The notes under the pieces are model-generated. The model was not told the origin of the DNA. It did not search any database and worked only from the letters and a program-made list of their open reading frames with translations. A program made the position numbers and the translations under genes. A stretch of DNA of 64,000 nt from NCBI RefSeq assembly GCF_039541575.1, contig NZ_BAABGM010000002.1, positions 1 to 64,000 on the forward strand. Reading direction: 5' to 3'. Below, piece by piece: positions 25,152-33,533 of this stretch. The number at the start of each line of letters is the position of its first letter. The first letter of the stretch is position 1. The DNA is from Fodinibacter luteus (lineage in GTDB: Bacteria > Actinomycetota > Actinomycetes > Actinomycetales > Dermatophilaceae).

Positions 25152-26678
25152 TTGCCCGGCCACGACGAGCGACTCGTCCCCACCACCGGCATCCCCGGTG
25201 GCCACGCCGGAGCCGGCGAGGTGAGGGTCATGACCCGCCGCGAGATCCACGCGCGCCCGCCCCGGCCGTGGCGCCGCTGGGCCGTCCTCGGGGCGGTGGC
25301 GGCGCTCGTCGTCGTGGTCGGCGGCTCCGTCGTCGCGGCGTGGCGGCTCAACGCGAACATCGACCGGGTCGACGTCTCGTCGGGGATCGGCACCGACCGG
25401 CCCGGGGCCGGTGGGGGTGGTGACGTCAACATCCTCCTCATCGGGTCGGACACCCGCGAGGGCGCCGGCAACGACGCCTACGGTGACAACGACGGCTCGA
25501 CCGGTGACGCGCACTCCGACACCAACCTGCTCGTCCACCTCTCCGCCGACCGCACGTCGGCGACGGTCGTCTCCATCCCCCGCGACTCGATGACGCCCGC
25601 CCCACCGGAGTGCTCGGCGACCGCCCCCCGCGAGGAGTGGGTCGTTCGGCAGTGGAACGCGAACTACGGGATGGGCGGCACCGGGTGCCTCATCCGCACC
25701 CTCGAGGGCAACACCGGCGTGTTCGTCGACCACTACGCGGTCGTCGACTTCCGCGGGTTCAAGCAGATGGTCGACGCCCTCGGTGGGGTCCAGGTGTGCA
25801 CCTCGGAGCCGATCGACGACCCGAAGACCCACCTGCAGCTCGCCGCGGGACGCCACACGCTCGACGGCCGCCAGGCCCTGCAGTACGTGCGGGTGCGCAA
25901 GTCGGTCGGCGACGGCTCGGACCTCGGCCGCATCGAGCGCCAGCAGGCCTTCCTGTCCTCGGTCATGCAGGAGGCCACGTCGACCCAGCTGCTCCTCCAG
26001 CCGAACCGGCTGTACTCCTTCCTCGACGCGGCGACCCGCTCGCTGACGACCGACCCGGACTTCGGCGTCGGCACGATGCGCGACCTCGCGTCGAGCGTCA
26101 AGGGGATCGGGCTCGACGAGATCCGGTTCGTCACCGTCCCTCACGAGGAGTACGCACCGGACCCGAACCGCGTCCAGTGGACCGCGTCGGCCGACGAGGT
26201 GTGGTCCGCGCTGCGCGAGGACCGGCCGGTCGGCGGGGCGAAGCAGCGCCCGGGGGCGAGCCCCTCGCCGAGCCCGTCGCCCCTTCGCGTCGCACCGGAC
26301 GAGGTCAGCGTGCACGTCGTCAACGCGTCGGGCACCCCCGGGTTGGCACGCCAGGCCCGGGCGGCGCTCGAGGTGCAGGGCTTCGTCGTCGAGCCGACGA
26401 CGAACGGCCCGACGGTCACCGAGCCCGTGGTCGTCGAGTACAGCGGCGAGAACGCCGAGGCGGCCCGCACCGCGGCGGCCGCGTTCCCGGGCGCGACGGT
26501 CGCGAAGGCCACCGGCCTCGGAGACACGGTGCGCGTCACGCTCGGCCAGGGCGCACCGGCGGTCGTCGAGGTGGAGAACCGCCTCGGGAGCGAGCCGGTG
26601 CCGTCGCCGAGCATCACGTCGAGCCCGGCGCCGGGGACGGTGCAGACCCGCCAGGCCGACACCGACATCTGCTCCTGA
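25152..26678 (+). CDS. LCP family protein with C-terminal LytR_C domain
   Basis: A 508-residue protein with one N-terminal helix (about 42-62), an LCP domain (ILLIGSDTREGAG, VVSIPRDS, ALQYVRVRKSVGDGSDLGRI) and, after a Pro/Ser linker, a LytR_C domain (about 380-470, beginning VSVHVVNASGTPGLA). TTG at 25152 is preceded by AGGAG with a 6-nt gap. An ATG at 25230 is possible but has poorer spacing. A possible -10 TACGCT at 25067-25072 would give an ~80-nt leader of CACCGAC-type simple sequence. Same envelope-ligation role as its neighbours, perhaps for a different polymer. Confidence 0.9.
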   Translation: MPGHDERLVPTTGIPGGHAGAGEVRVMTRREIHARPPRPWRRWAVLGAVAALVVVVGGSVVAAWRLNANIDRVDVSSGIGTDRPGAGGGGDVNILLIGSDTREGAGNDAYGDNDGSTGDAHSDTNLLVHLSADRTSATVVSIPRDSMTPAPPECSATAPREEWVVRQWNANYGMGGTGCLIRTLEGNTGVFVDHYAVVDFRGFKQMVDALGGVQVCTSEPIDDPKTHLQLAAGRHTLDGRQALQYVRVRKSVGDGSDLGRIERQQAFLSSVMQEATSTQLLLQPNRLYSFLDAATRSLTTDPDFGVGTMRDLASSVKGIGLDEIRFVTVPHEEYAPDPNRVQWTASADEVWSALREDRPVGGAKQRPGASPSPSPSPLRVAPDEVSVHVVNASGTPGLARQARAALEVQGFVVEPTTNGPTVTEPVVVEYSGENAEAARTAAAAFPGATVAKATGLGDTVRVTLGQGAPAVVEVENRLGSEPVPSPSITSSPAPGTVQTRQADTDICS

Positions 26679-26703
26679 CCCACCGGCCCGCCCGCACCCA
26701 CCA

Positions 26704-26773
26704 ACAGGCAGTACGGCGTTTCGCGGCGCGAGGCCGAGCACGGCCCCGGCCCATGGACGGTCGTACTGCCTGT
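26704..26773. terminator. Inverted repeat between convergent genes
   Basis: ACAGGCAGTACG (26704-26715) is repeated in perfect inverted orientation at 26762-26773, with a 46-nt GC-rich loop. It lies between the convergent LCP and acyl-CoA dehydrogenase genes and has no T-tract. A bidirectional terminator is the simplest reading, though the long loop is unusual. Confidence 0.6.
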
Positions 26774-26822
26774 CCTGCGGTGCGCCGCCGCCCGGGCCGA
26801 CGGTGGATGCCGTCGGGTCCGG

Positions 26823-27989
26823 TCAGTCCTTGAGCAGCTGGCGCGCCATGACGATGCGCTGCACCTGGTTGGTGCCCTCGTAGATCTGGGTGATCTTCGC
26901 GTCGCGCATCATCCGCTCGAGCGGGAAGTCGCGCGTGTAGCCGGCACCGCCGAGCAGCTGCACGGCATCCGTCGTCACCTTCATCGCGACGTCGGAGGCG
27001 AAGCACTTCGCGGCCGCGCCGAAGAACGGCAGGTCGGCATCGCCACGCTCGGACTTCGCCGCGGCGACGTAGACCATCTGCCGCGCGGCCTCGAGCTCCA
27101 TCGCCATGTCGGCGAGCATGAACTGCACGCCCTGGAACTCGGCCACCGCCCGGCCGAACTGCCGGCGCTCCTTGACGTAGGCCACCGCCTCGTCGAGCGC
27201 ACCCTGCGCGATGCCGACGGCCTGCGCCCCGATCGTGACGCGGGTGTGGTCGAGCGTCGCGAGCGCGAGCTTGAGGCCGCCCCCCACGGTGCCGACGACG
27301 CGGTCGCCGGGGATGCGGGTGCGCTCGAAGATCAGCTCACGGGTCGGGGAGCCCTTGATGCCGAGCTTGCGCTCCTTCTCCCCGACGCTGAACCCCTCGT
27401 CGTCCGCCTCCACGACGAACGCCGTGACGTTGTTGCCCCGCGGACCGTCGGGGTCGGTCACGGCGAGCACCGTGTAGAACTGCGAGACACCGGCGTTGGT
27501 GATCCACGACTTCTGGCCGGTGAGCACCCAGTCGTCACCGTCGCGCACCGCCCGGCACTTCATCGCAGCGGTGTCGGAGCCCGCCTCGCGCTCGGACAGC
27601 CCGTAGGAGAACGTCGTCTCACCCGCGGCCAGCGGCGGCAGGTAGCGCGCCTTGACCTCGTCGCTGCCAGCGAGGATGACCGGCATCGAGCCGAGCTTGT
27701 TGACCGACGGGATGAGCGAGCTGCTCGCGCACACCCGGGCGATCTCCTCGATGACGATGCACGTCGCGAGCGCATCGGCCCCGACCCCGCCGTACTGCTC
27801 CGGCACGTGGGGCGCGAAGAAGTCGCTCGCGACGAGTGCGTCGTGCGCCTCCTGCGGGTAGCGGGCCTCTTCGTCGACGGCGGCCGCCCACGGGGCGATC
27901 TTGTCCTGGGCGACGGCACGCACGGCCTCGCGGATCGCCTCGTGGTCCTCGGAGAGCCGGTAGGTGTCGAAGTCAGGGTTGCCGCTCAT
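26823..27989 (-). CDS. Acyl-CoA dehydrogenase
   Basis: A 388-residue FAD enzyme that oxidises an acyl-CoA to the 2-enoyl-CoA. Visible motifs: FSYGLSEREAGSDTAAMKCR, WITNAG (about 165), RRQFGRAVAEFQGVQFMLADM (about 280) and the C-terminal DAKITQIYEGTNQVQRIVMA with the likely catalytic Glu in YEGT. Substrate is unclear; similar genes next to purE/purK are common in actinobacteria. I prefer the ATG at 27989 because TAACAT (28002-27997) lies 7 nt upstream, whereas the ATG at 27998 lies inside that box. The half-site TACTGACCGG just upstream could be part of a TetR-type operator, but no full dyad is present. Confidence 0.9.
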   Translation of the reverse strand: MSGNPDFDTYRLSEDHEAIREAVRAVAQDKIAPWAAAVDEEARYPQEAHDALVASDFFAPHVPEQYGGVGADALATCIVIEEIARVCASSSLIPSVNKLGSMPVILAGSDEVKARYLPPLAAGETTFSYGLSEREAGSDTAAMKCRAVRDGDDWVLTGQKSWITNAGVSQFYTVLAVTDPDGPRGNNVTAFVVEADDEGFSVGEKERKLGIKGSPTRELIFERTRIPGDRVVGTVGGGLKLALATLDHTRVTIGAQAVGIAQGALDEAVAYVKERRQFGRAVAEFQGVQFMLADMAMELEAARQMVYVAAAKSERGDADLPFFGAAAKCFASDVAMKVTTDAVQLLGGAGYTRDFPLERMMRDAKITQIYEGTNQVQRIVMARQLLKD

Positions 27990-28039
27990 ACGAGCCATGT
28001 TACTGACCGGTATGCCGTCCGTCCGCCGGGGTGAGCGAG

Positions 28040-28156
28040 CCCACGTCGGGCGCGACGGGCGTCGCCCACATCAGCCGCGACCCGCGTCGCCCACGTCCGG
28101 CGTCATGGGCGTCGGGCGCGACGGGCGTCGCCCACGTCGGGCGCGACGGGCGTTCG
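28040..28156. repeat. 25-bp tandem repeats in an intergenic gap
   Basis: Units at 28040-28064, 28065-28089, 28090-28114, a shortened one at 28115-28130 and a 26-bp one at 28131-28156; consensus CCCACGTCGGGCGCGACGGG followed by CGTCG. The array lies between the acyl-CoA dehydrogenase promoter and the end of the upstream-located LLM gene (both minus strand). It may affect read-through; no coding content is seen. Confidence 0.8.
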
Positions 28157-28185
28157 CCTCGTCGGCGCGACGCGCACCGCCCGCC

Positions 28186-29247
28186 TCACCGCCCGTGCAT
28201 GAAGTGCCACATCCCGCTGTGCTGCTCGCGCTCGACGAACGCCGGGATGACGGCCTGCTCGAACAGCTCGACCCCGGACAGGTCGTAGGCCTGCTCGACG
28301 AAGTACGTGATGGCGTAGGTCATCCCCCGCGCCTGCAGGTCGGCGAGCGCCTCGACGACCTGCTCCGGCGTGCCGACGAGCGGGCCGGTGGCGAACGAGC
28401 GCACGGTCGACTCGACGACCCGCTCCGGAAGGCCCGCGGAGGTGTAGTGGTCCCGGATCCACCCGAGCCGCTCCTGCACCTCGGCCTCGTCACGGCCGAT
28501 GACGACGTTGAAGTTGGCGCTGCGCACGATCTCGTCGAACTCCCGACCGATGTCGGCACAGTGGCCCCGCAGCACCTCGCTCTTGGCGCTGAACTCGTCC
28601 GGCATCCCGGAGAAGTTCGTGTAGTCGGCGTACTCGGCGGCGATGCGCAGCGTCTTGCGCTCGCCGCCGCCGGCGACCCACATCGGGATGCCGTTGCGCG
28701 GGCTGCCGGCGACCGCGTCCCCCTGCAGGGGGCGGGGGAAGCACATGGCGCCGTCGACGGAGTAGTGCTTCCCGGCATACGTGCCGTACCCGGTCGTCCA
28801 CATCCGGCGCATGATCTCGACGCCCTCGCGCAGCGCCTCGAGGCGCTCGCCGGCGGACGGGAAGCCGTAGCCGTAGGCACGCCACTCGTGCTCGTACCAG
28901 CCGGCGCCGATGCCCATCTCGAGCCGCCCCTCGGAGATGACGTCGACGGTGGCAGCGACCTTCGCGAGGTACGCCGGGTTGCGGTAGCCCATGCACGTGC
29001 ACATCTGGCCGAGCCGGACCCGCCCGGTGACACCCGCGAAGGCGGCCAGGAGCGACCACGCCTCGTGCGTCGCCTCCTCGACCGGCCGCGGCGTCGTGTG
29101 GAGGTGGTCGTAGACCCAGATCGAGCTCCAGTCGGCGTTGCCGTCGGCGCGCCGGGCCAGGCCGGCCATGACGCCCCAGTGCTGCGCGGGGTCGATGCCG
29201 ACGAGGTCCTGGCGCCAGCCCTGGGGGATGAACAGTCCGAACTTCAT
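28186..29247 (-). CDS. LLM-class F420-dependent oxidoreductase
   Basis: A 353-residue luciferase-like TIM-barrel protein: MKFGLFIPQGW start, SIWVYDHLHTTPRP (about 37-50), RLGQMCTCMGYRNPAYLAKVAATVDVISEGRLEMGIGAGWYEHEW (family core, about 75-119), and LVGTPEQVVEALADLQARGM near the end. Such proteins usually use coenzyme F420 (sometimes FMN) for hydride transfer. The ATG at 29247 has AGAGGA about 5 nt upstream. Substrate unknown. Monocistronic and divergent from the UDP-glucose dehydrogenase. Confidence 0.88.
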   Translation of the reverse strand: MKFGLFIPQGWRQDLVGIDPAQHWGVMAGLARRADGNADWSSIWVYDHLHTTPRPVEEATHEAWSLLAAFAGVTGRVRLGQMCTCMGYRNPAYLAKVAATVDVISEGRLEMGIGAGWYEHEWRAYGYGFPSAGERLEALREGVEIMRRMWTTGYGTYAGKHYSVDGAMCFPRPLQGDAVAGSPRNGIPMWVAGGGERKTLRIAAEYADYTNFSGMPDEFSAKSEVLRGHCADIGREFDEIVRSANFNVVIGRDEAEVQERLGWIRDHYTSAGLPERVVESTVRSFATGPLVGTPEQVVEALADLQARGMTYAITYFVEQAYDLSGVELFEQAVIPAFVEREQHSGMWHFMHGR

Positions 29248-29396
29248 GGGAGTCCTCTCGGTGGACCGGGTCGAGGCGTCGCTGCCACCCGGGGCCCCGA
29301 TCGTGCCACCCGCGTGGTGGCCGTGAGGCGGGGGTCCGCACCCACCACCCAACTCCGAGGCGAGGCGTGGCGCAACTCCCCGTATCGTTGGGCCGC

Positions 29397-30569
29397 GTGA
29401 GCCGAACCATCTGTGTCGTCGGGACGTCCTACGTGGGCCTGTCCATCGCCGTCCTCCTCGCCGAGCACCACGACGTCGTCGCCTACGACATCGACGAGGG
29501 ACGGCTCGAGCTCATCCGCCAGCGGCGCAGCCCGATCTCGGACCCGGACATCGAGCAGCGCCTCGCCACGCACGACCTGCGCCTCAGCGTGACCGGCGAC
29601 CGGCACGAGGCGTACTCCCGTGCCGACATCGTCGTCGTCGCGACCCCGACGAACTACGACGAGCGCACGAACTACTTCGACACGAGCAGCGTCGAGCAGG
29701 TCGCCGGGGACGTCGTGGCGACCAACCCCGACGCGACCGTCGTCATCAAGTCGACGATCCCGGTGGGCTTCACCGCGGGGCTGCGCCAGCGGCTCGGCAC
29801 CGACCACGTCGTCTTCTCGCCGGAGTTCCTGCGCGAGGGCCGCGCCCTCCACGACAATCTCCACCCGTCGCGGATCATCGTCGGCGACCGGGGACCTCGC
29901 GGTCAGGAGTTCGCGACCCTGCTCGCCGAGGCCGCCCTCGACGACGACGTGCCGGTGCTCCTCACCGACAGCACCGAGGCCGAGGCGATCAAGCTCTTCG
30001 CCAACACCTACCTCGCGATGCGCGTCGCGTTCTTCAACGAGCTCGACACCTACGCCGCGACCCACGGACTCGACACCCGCCAGATCATCGAGGGGGTCGG
30101 GCTCGACCCCCGCATCGGCGGCCACTACAACAACCCGTCGTTCGGCTACGGCGGCTACTGCCTGCCCAAGGACACCAAGCAGCTGCTCGCGAACTACGCC
30201 GACGTGCCGCAGACGCTCATCAGCGCCATCGTCGCGGCGAACACGACCCGCAAGGACTACGTGGCGACCGACATCGTGGCCCGCGGGCCGCGGGTCGTCG
30301 GCATCCACCGCCTCATCATGAAGGCCGGCTCGGACAACTTCCGCTCGAGCAGCGTCCAGGGCGTCATGAAGCGGGTCAAGGCCAAGGGGGTCGAGGTGCT
30401 CGTCTACGAACCCGAGCTCGACGACGACCGGTTCTACGGCTCGGAGGTCGTGCGCGACCTCGACGAGCTCAAGCGCCGCAGCGACCTCATCGTCGCGAAC
30501 CGGCTCGTCGACGAGCTGCAGGACGTCGCCGACAAGGTCTACACCCGCGACCTGTTCGGCAGCGACTGA
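29397..30569 (+). CDS. ugd: UDP-glucose/GDP-mannose 6-dehydrogenase family enzyme
   Basis: A 390-residue NAD-dependent enzyme oxidising a nucleotide sugar to the uronic acid. N-terminal Rossmann motif VVGTSYVGLS (about 6-15), TIPVGFT, FSPEFLREG (about 140-148) and the active-site Cys in GGYCLPKDTK (about 251-260). Length fits the short ~390-residue branch. UDP-glucuronate would feed the envelope polysaccharide made by this region. The GTG at 29397 follows TATCGT (29383-29388) by 8 nt, a leaderless start. UDP-glucose is the likeliest substrate but GDP-mannose or UDP-ManNAc are possible. Confidence 0.9.
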   Translation: MSRTICVVGTSYVGLSIAVLLAEHHDVVAYDIDEGRLELIRQRRSPISDPDIEQRLATHDLRLSVTGDRHEAYSRADIVVVATPTNYDERTNYFDTSSVEQVAGDVVATNPDATVVIKSTIPVGFTAGLRQRLGTDHVVFSPEFLREGRALHDNLHPSRIIVGDRGPRGQEFATLLAEAALDDDVPVLLTDSTEAEAIKLFANTYLAMRVAFFNELDTYAATHGLDTRQIIEGVGLDPRIGGHYNNPSFGYGGYCLPKDTKQLLANYADVPQTLISAIVAANTTRKDYVATDIVARGPRVVGIHRLIMKAGSDNFRSSSVQGVMKRVKAKGVEVLVYEPELDDDRFYGSEVVRDLDELKRRSDLIVANRLVDELQDVADKVYTRDLFGSD

Positions 30570-30688
30570 GCCGTCGCCGGCCCCGAAGGAGGCCGCGCCG
30601 GCCGCCACGGCATCCCGGCGCGGCATCCACGGCGTGTCGTCGACGCCTCCCCCGTTTGCGGCGGCACTGTCGGGGGCAGGATGACGGC

Positions 30689-31141
30689 ATGGGCCTGCAG
30701 CACCAGAACGACCCCGACCTCATCCGCGCTCTCCTCATGGACCCGGGCGTCTGGGCCGTCGTCGGGCTCTCGACGAACCGCGCCCGCACGGCCCACCGCA
30801 TCTCGCGCTGGCTGCACATCGAGCTCGGGAAGCCGATCGTCCCGATCCACCCGAGGGCCGAGACGGTGCACGGCGCCCAGGGGTACGCGTCCCTCGCGGA
30901 CGTCCCGGACGGCAACGTCAAGGTCGTCGACTGCTTCGTCAACTCCCAGCACGTCGGCGCCGTCGTCGACGACGCCATCGAGCAGCGCGAGCGCCTGGGG
31001 ATCGACGCCGTCTGGATGCAGCTCGGCGTCGTCGACGAGGAGGCGGCCGAGCGGGCCCGTGCGGCCGGCATCGCCGTCGTCATGGACACCTGCCCCAAGA
31101 TCGAGTGGCCTCGGCTCAGGCACGAGGGCATGCAGCGCTAG
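30689..31141 (+). CDS. CoA-binding domain protein (YccU family)
   Basis: A 150-residue single-domain Rossmann protein resembling the CoA-binding domain of succinyl-CoA synthetase: WAVVGLSTNRARTAHRIS (about 22-39), IVPIHPRAETVHG (about 51-63) and IDAVWMQLGVVDEEAAERARAAGI (about 103-126). Members bind CoA or a nucleotide; the cellular role is unknown. The ATG at 30689 has AGGA 7 nt upstream. It ends in the long inverted repeat shared with purE. Confidence 0.85.
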   Translation: MGLQHQNDPDLIRALLMDPGVWAVVGLSTNRARTAHRISRWLHIELGKPIVPIHPRAETVHGAQGYASLADVPDGNVKVVDCFVNSQHVGAVVDDAIEQRERLGIDAVWMQLGVVDEEAAERARAAGIAVVMDTCPKIEWPRLRHEGMQR

Positions 31142-31160
31142 CCACCCCCGCCCCCTGTCC

Positions 31161-31218
31161 CCCGCGAACGTGGGTGAAGACCTCCGTCCAGCCGACGATC
31201 TCCACCCACGTTCGCGGG
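31161..31218. terminator. 16-bp perfect inverted repeat between convergent genes
   Basis: CCCGCGAACGTGGGTG (31161-31176) is inverted at 31203-31218 with a 26-nt loop. It lies between the CoA-binding gene and purE, which converge. No T-tract flanks it. It is probably a bidirectional terminator. Confidence 0.7.
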
Positions 31219-31240
31219 AGCTGGGGTGCCGTTCCGGGGG

Positions 31241-31777
31241 TCAGGTGCCGGCCGCGTGGCGCTCGCGCAGGGTCGCCCCCTTGGCGTGGGCCTCGTCGCG
31301 CAGGCCGGCCCGGAACTCGGCCATCGCCGCCCGCAACCGGGCCGCCTCCTCGCCCTCCCCCGCCCCGAGGATGCGCACCGCGAGCAGGCCCGCGTTGCGT
31401 GCGCCGCCGACCGACACCGTCGCGACGGGCACGCCGCCCGGCATCTGCACGATCGACAGCAGCGAGTCGAGCCCGTCGAGGTGGGCGAGCGGCACCGGGA
31501 CGCCGATGACCGGCAGCGAGGTCACCGACGCGAGCATGCCCGGCAGGTGCGCCGCTCCCCCAGCCCCCGCGACGAGGACGCGCAGCCCGCGCTCCTCCGC
31601 GCTTCGCCCGTAGGCCACCATCTCCTCGGGCATCCGGTGCGCCGAGACGACGTCGACCTCGCACGTGACACCGAAGTCGTCGAGGGCGTGCACCGCCGCC
31701 TGCATGACCGGCCAGTCCGAGTCCGATCCCATGACGACGCCGACGACCGGCATCCCCGCCTGTGCGTGCCTGCTCAC
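31241..31777 (-). CDS. purE: N5-carboxyaminoimidazole ribonucleotide mutase
   Basis: A 178-residue PurE: converts N5-CAIR to CAIR in purine synthesis. Motifs GVVMGSDSDWP (near residue 15-25), SAHRMPEEM (about 49-57) and AGAGGAAHLPGMLAS (about 72-86) are all intact. The GTG at 31777 overlaps the stop of purK (GTGA), the usual coupling of these two enzymes. Class I PurE is expected because PurK is present. Confidence 0.96.
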   Translation of the reverse strand: MSRHAQAGMPVVGVVMGSDSDWPVMQAAVHALDDFGVTCEVDVVSAHRMPEEMVAYGRSAEERGLRVLVAGAGGAAHLPGMLASVTSLPVIGVPVPLAHLDGLDSLLSIVQMPGGVPVATVSVGGARNAGLLAVRILGAGEGEEAARLRAAMAEFRAGLRDEAHAKGATLRERHAAGT

Positions 31778-32958
31778 TCGGTCACCACTCCCTGGATGTA
31801 GCCCGCCGCGTGCGCCGCCCGCTCGCGCAGGTCGGCGAGGTCGTCGCCGGAGATGTTGACGTGCCCGATCTTGCGACCCGGCCGCACGCCCTTGCCGTAC
31901 ATGTGCACCTTGGCCTCCGGGTCGCGCGCCATGACGTGCCGGTACGCGGGGTACAGGTCGGGCAGCTCGCCGCCGAGGACGTTGGCCATGACCGTCCACC
32001 GGTCGTGGGGGCGCGGCGACCCGAGGGGGAGGTCGAGCACGGCCCGCAGGTGCTGCTCGAACTGCCCGGTCACGGCGCCGTCCATCGACCAGTGCCCGGA
32101 GTTGTGGGGGCGCATCGCGAGCTCGTTGACGACGAAGGACGCCCGGCCGTCGACCGCCTCGACCTCGAAGAGCTCGACGGCGAGCACCCCGGTGACGTCG
32201 AGCTCGCCGGCCACGCGCAGCGCCGCGTGCACGGCGTCCGCCGACAGGCCGGCATCCAGCCCGGGCGCCGGGGCGATGACCTCGGTGCAGATGCCGTCGG
32301 TCTGCACGGTCTCGACGACCGGCCACGCGGCCGCCTGGCCGGACGGGCTGCGCGCGACGAGCACGGCGAGCTCGCGGCGGAAGGACACGCGCTCCTCGAG
32401 GAGCAGGCCGGAGCCCTCGGATGCCGCGCGCTCGAGCCAGGCGGTGAGCTCACCGGCATCCGCCACGACCCTCACCCCCTTGCCGTCGTAGCCACCTCGG
32501 GGGGTCTTCGCGACGACCGGCCAGCCGACGGCATCCCCGAACGCCGTGACGTCGGCGGCGGTGTCGGTGCGCACCCAGCGCGGGCAGGGGACGCCGAGCC
32601 CGGTGAGTCGCTCGCGCATGGCGAGCTTGTCCTGGGCGAAGCGCAGCGCCGCCGGGTGCGGGTGCAGCTCGACCCCCTCCGCGACGAGGAGGTCGAGGAC
32701 GTGCGGCGGAACGTGCTCGTGGTCGAAGGTCACGACGTCGCAGTGCTGCGCGAACGCGTGGACCTCCTCGGCCTCGGTGTGGTCGCCGACGGGCGAGCTC
32801 GGCACGACGAGGGCCGCGCTGGCGTCGTCCGCCTCGGCGAGCACGCTGAGCGTGACCCCCAGCTCGGCCGCGGGGCCGGCGCACATCCGGGCCAGCTGTC
32901 CACCGCCGATGATGCCGACGACGGGGAAGCCTCCGGGCGCGCGACGTGGGCTGGTCAC
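31774..32958 (-). CDS. purK: N5-carboxyaminoimidazole ribonucleotide synthase
   Basis: A 394-residue ATP-grasp enzyme that carboxylates AIR with bicarbonate and ATP. N-terminal GIIGGGQLARM (about 15-25), VVAKTPRGGYDGKGVRVV (ATP-binding lid, about 147-164), and VEAVDGRASFVVNELAMRPHNSGHW (about 246-270) are conserved. The GTG at 32958 is 6 nt after TATCCT (32970-32965), so leaderless. It forms an operon with purE and is divergent from the GtrA gene. Confidence 0.96.
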   Translation of the reverse strand: MTSPRRAPGGFPVVGIIGGGQLARMCAGPAAELGVTLSVLAEADDASAALVVPSSPVGDHTEAEEVHAFAQHCDVVTFDHEHVPPHVLDLLVAEGVELHPHPAALRFAQDKLAMRERLTGLGVPCPRWVRTDTAADVTAFGDAVGWPVVAKTPRGGYDGKGVRVVADAGELTAWLERAASEGSGLLLEERVSFRRELAVLVARSPSGQAAAWPVVETVQTDGICTEVIAPAPGLDAGLSADAVHAALRVAGELDVTGVLAVELFEVEAVDGRASFVVNELAMRPHNSGHWSMDGAVTGQFEQHLRAVLDLPLGSPRPHDRWTVMANVLGGELPDLYPAYRHVMARDPEAKVHMYGKGVRPGRKIGHVNISGDDLADLRERAAHAAGYIQGVVTE

Positions 32959-32964
32959 CCGGCG

Positions 32965-32991
32965 AGGATAGCGACCGCGCGTGTGTAGGCT
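32965..32991. promoter_or_regulatory. Divergent leaderless promoters for purK and the GtrA gene
   Basis: The minus-strand -10 TATCCT (32970-32965) is 6 nt from the purK GTG. The plus-strand -10 TAGGCT (32986-32991) is 6 nt from the GtrA GTG (32998). The whole intergenic region is only 39 bp. Confidence 0.6.
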
Positions 32992-32997
32992 TCATTG

Positions 32998-33474
32998 GTG
33001 CCCACGACCGCCCCTCCACCGACGCGCGGCCCCGCGCGCCTGCTGGACGCCGCGCGCGGGGCGCTCGACGTCATCTACCGCGAGATGATCAAGTTCGGCG
33101 TCGTCGGCGCCCTCGCGTTCGTCATCGACCTCGGCCTGGCCAACCTGCTGTGGCACACCGTGCTCGAGGACCGCGTCACGACCGCCAAGATCATCTCCGG
33201 TCTCGTCGCGACGCTCTTCGCGTGGGTCGGCAACCGGCAGTGGACCTTCCGCCACCGGCGCAGCCGCCCCGCCCACCACGAGGTCGCCCTCTTCTTCGCC
33301 GTCAACCTCGTGGCCCTGGGCATCGCGACGGCGACCCTCGCCGTCTCGCACTACGGCCTCGGGTTCACCTCGACCCTCGCCGACAACATCGCGACGGTCG
33401 TCGGCATCGGGCTCGGGACGCTGTTCCGGTTCTGGGCCTACCGCCGGTTCGTGTTCGCCGGCGAGCTCCTGTAG
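32998..33474 (+). CDS. GtrA family membrane protein
   Basis: A 158-residue protein with four hydrophobic helices (about 37-55, 68-86, 104-120 and 130-148) and the GtrA signature KFGVVGALAFVIDLGLANLL followed by GNRQWTFRHR and FWAYRRFVF at the end. GtrA-like proteins are thought to flip polyprenyl-phosphate sugars or assist glycosylation of surface polymers. The GTG start follows TAGGCT by 6 nt; an overlapping TTG three nt upstream is less likely. Confidence 0.88.
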   Translation: MPTTAPPPTRGPARLLDAARGALDVIYREMIKFGVVGALAFVIDLGLANLLWHTVLEDRVTTAKIISGLVATLFAWVGNRQWTFRHRRSRPAHHEVALFFAVNLVALGIATATLAVSHYGLGFTSTLADNIATVVGIGLGTLFRFWAYRRFVFAGELL

Positions 33475-33490
33475 CGGCTGGTCGCCCCCC

Positions 33491-33516
33491 GGGCACACCG
33501 CACCGCGGTGTGTCCC
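33491..33516. terminator. Hairpin between GtrA and histidine kinase genes
   Basis: CACACCGC (33494-33501) pairs with 33505-33512 around a 3-nt loop, and GGG/CCC extend the stem beyond a one-base bulge (33491-33516). It sits between two convergent genes. A short C/T-rich stretch follows on the plus strand. Confidence 0.65.
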
Positions 33517-33533
33517 CTCGACCCAGCGCCGCC

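Noticed and set aside
25147..25224. A 25-codon ORF starting at ATG 25147 before the third LCP gene
   Set aside because: The ribosome site is only one base from this ATG, while it is well placed for the TTG at 25152 of the LCP gene; no leaderless -10 box precedes it.
27996..28014. TetR-type operator TACTGACCGGTA upstream of the acyl-CoA dehydrogenase
   Set aside because: Only the left half fits; the right half does not complete the palindrome, so it is mentioned only as a half-site in the gene entry.
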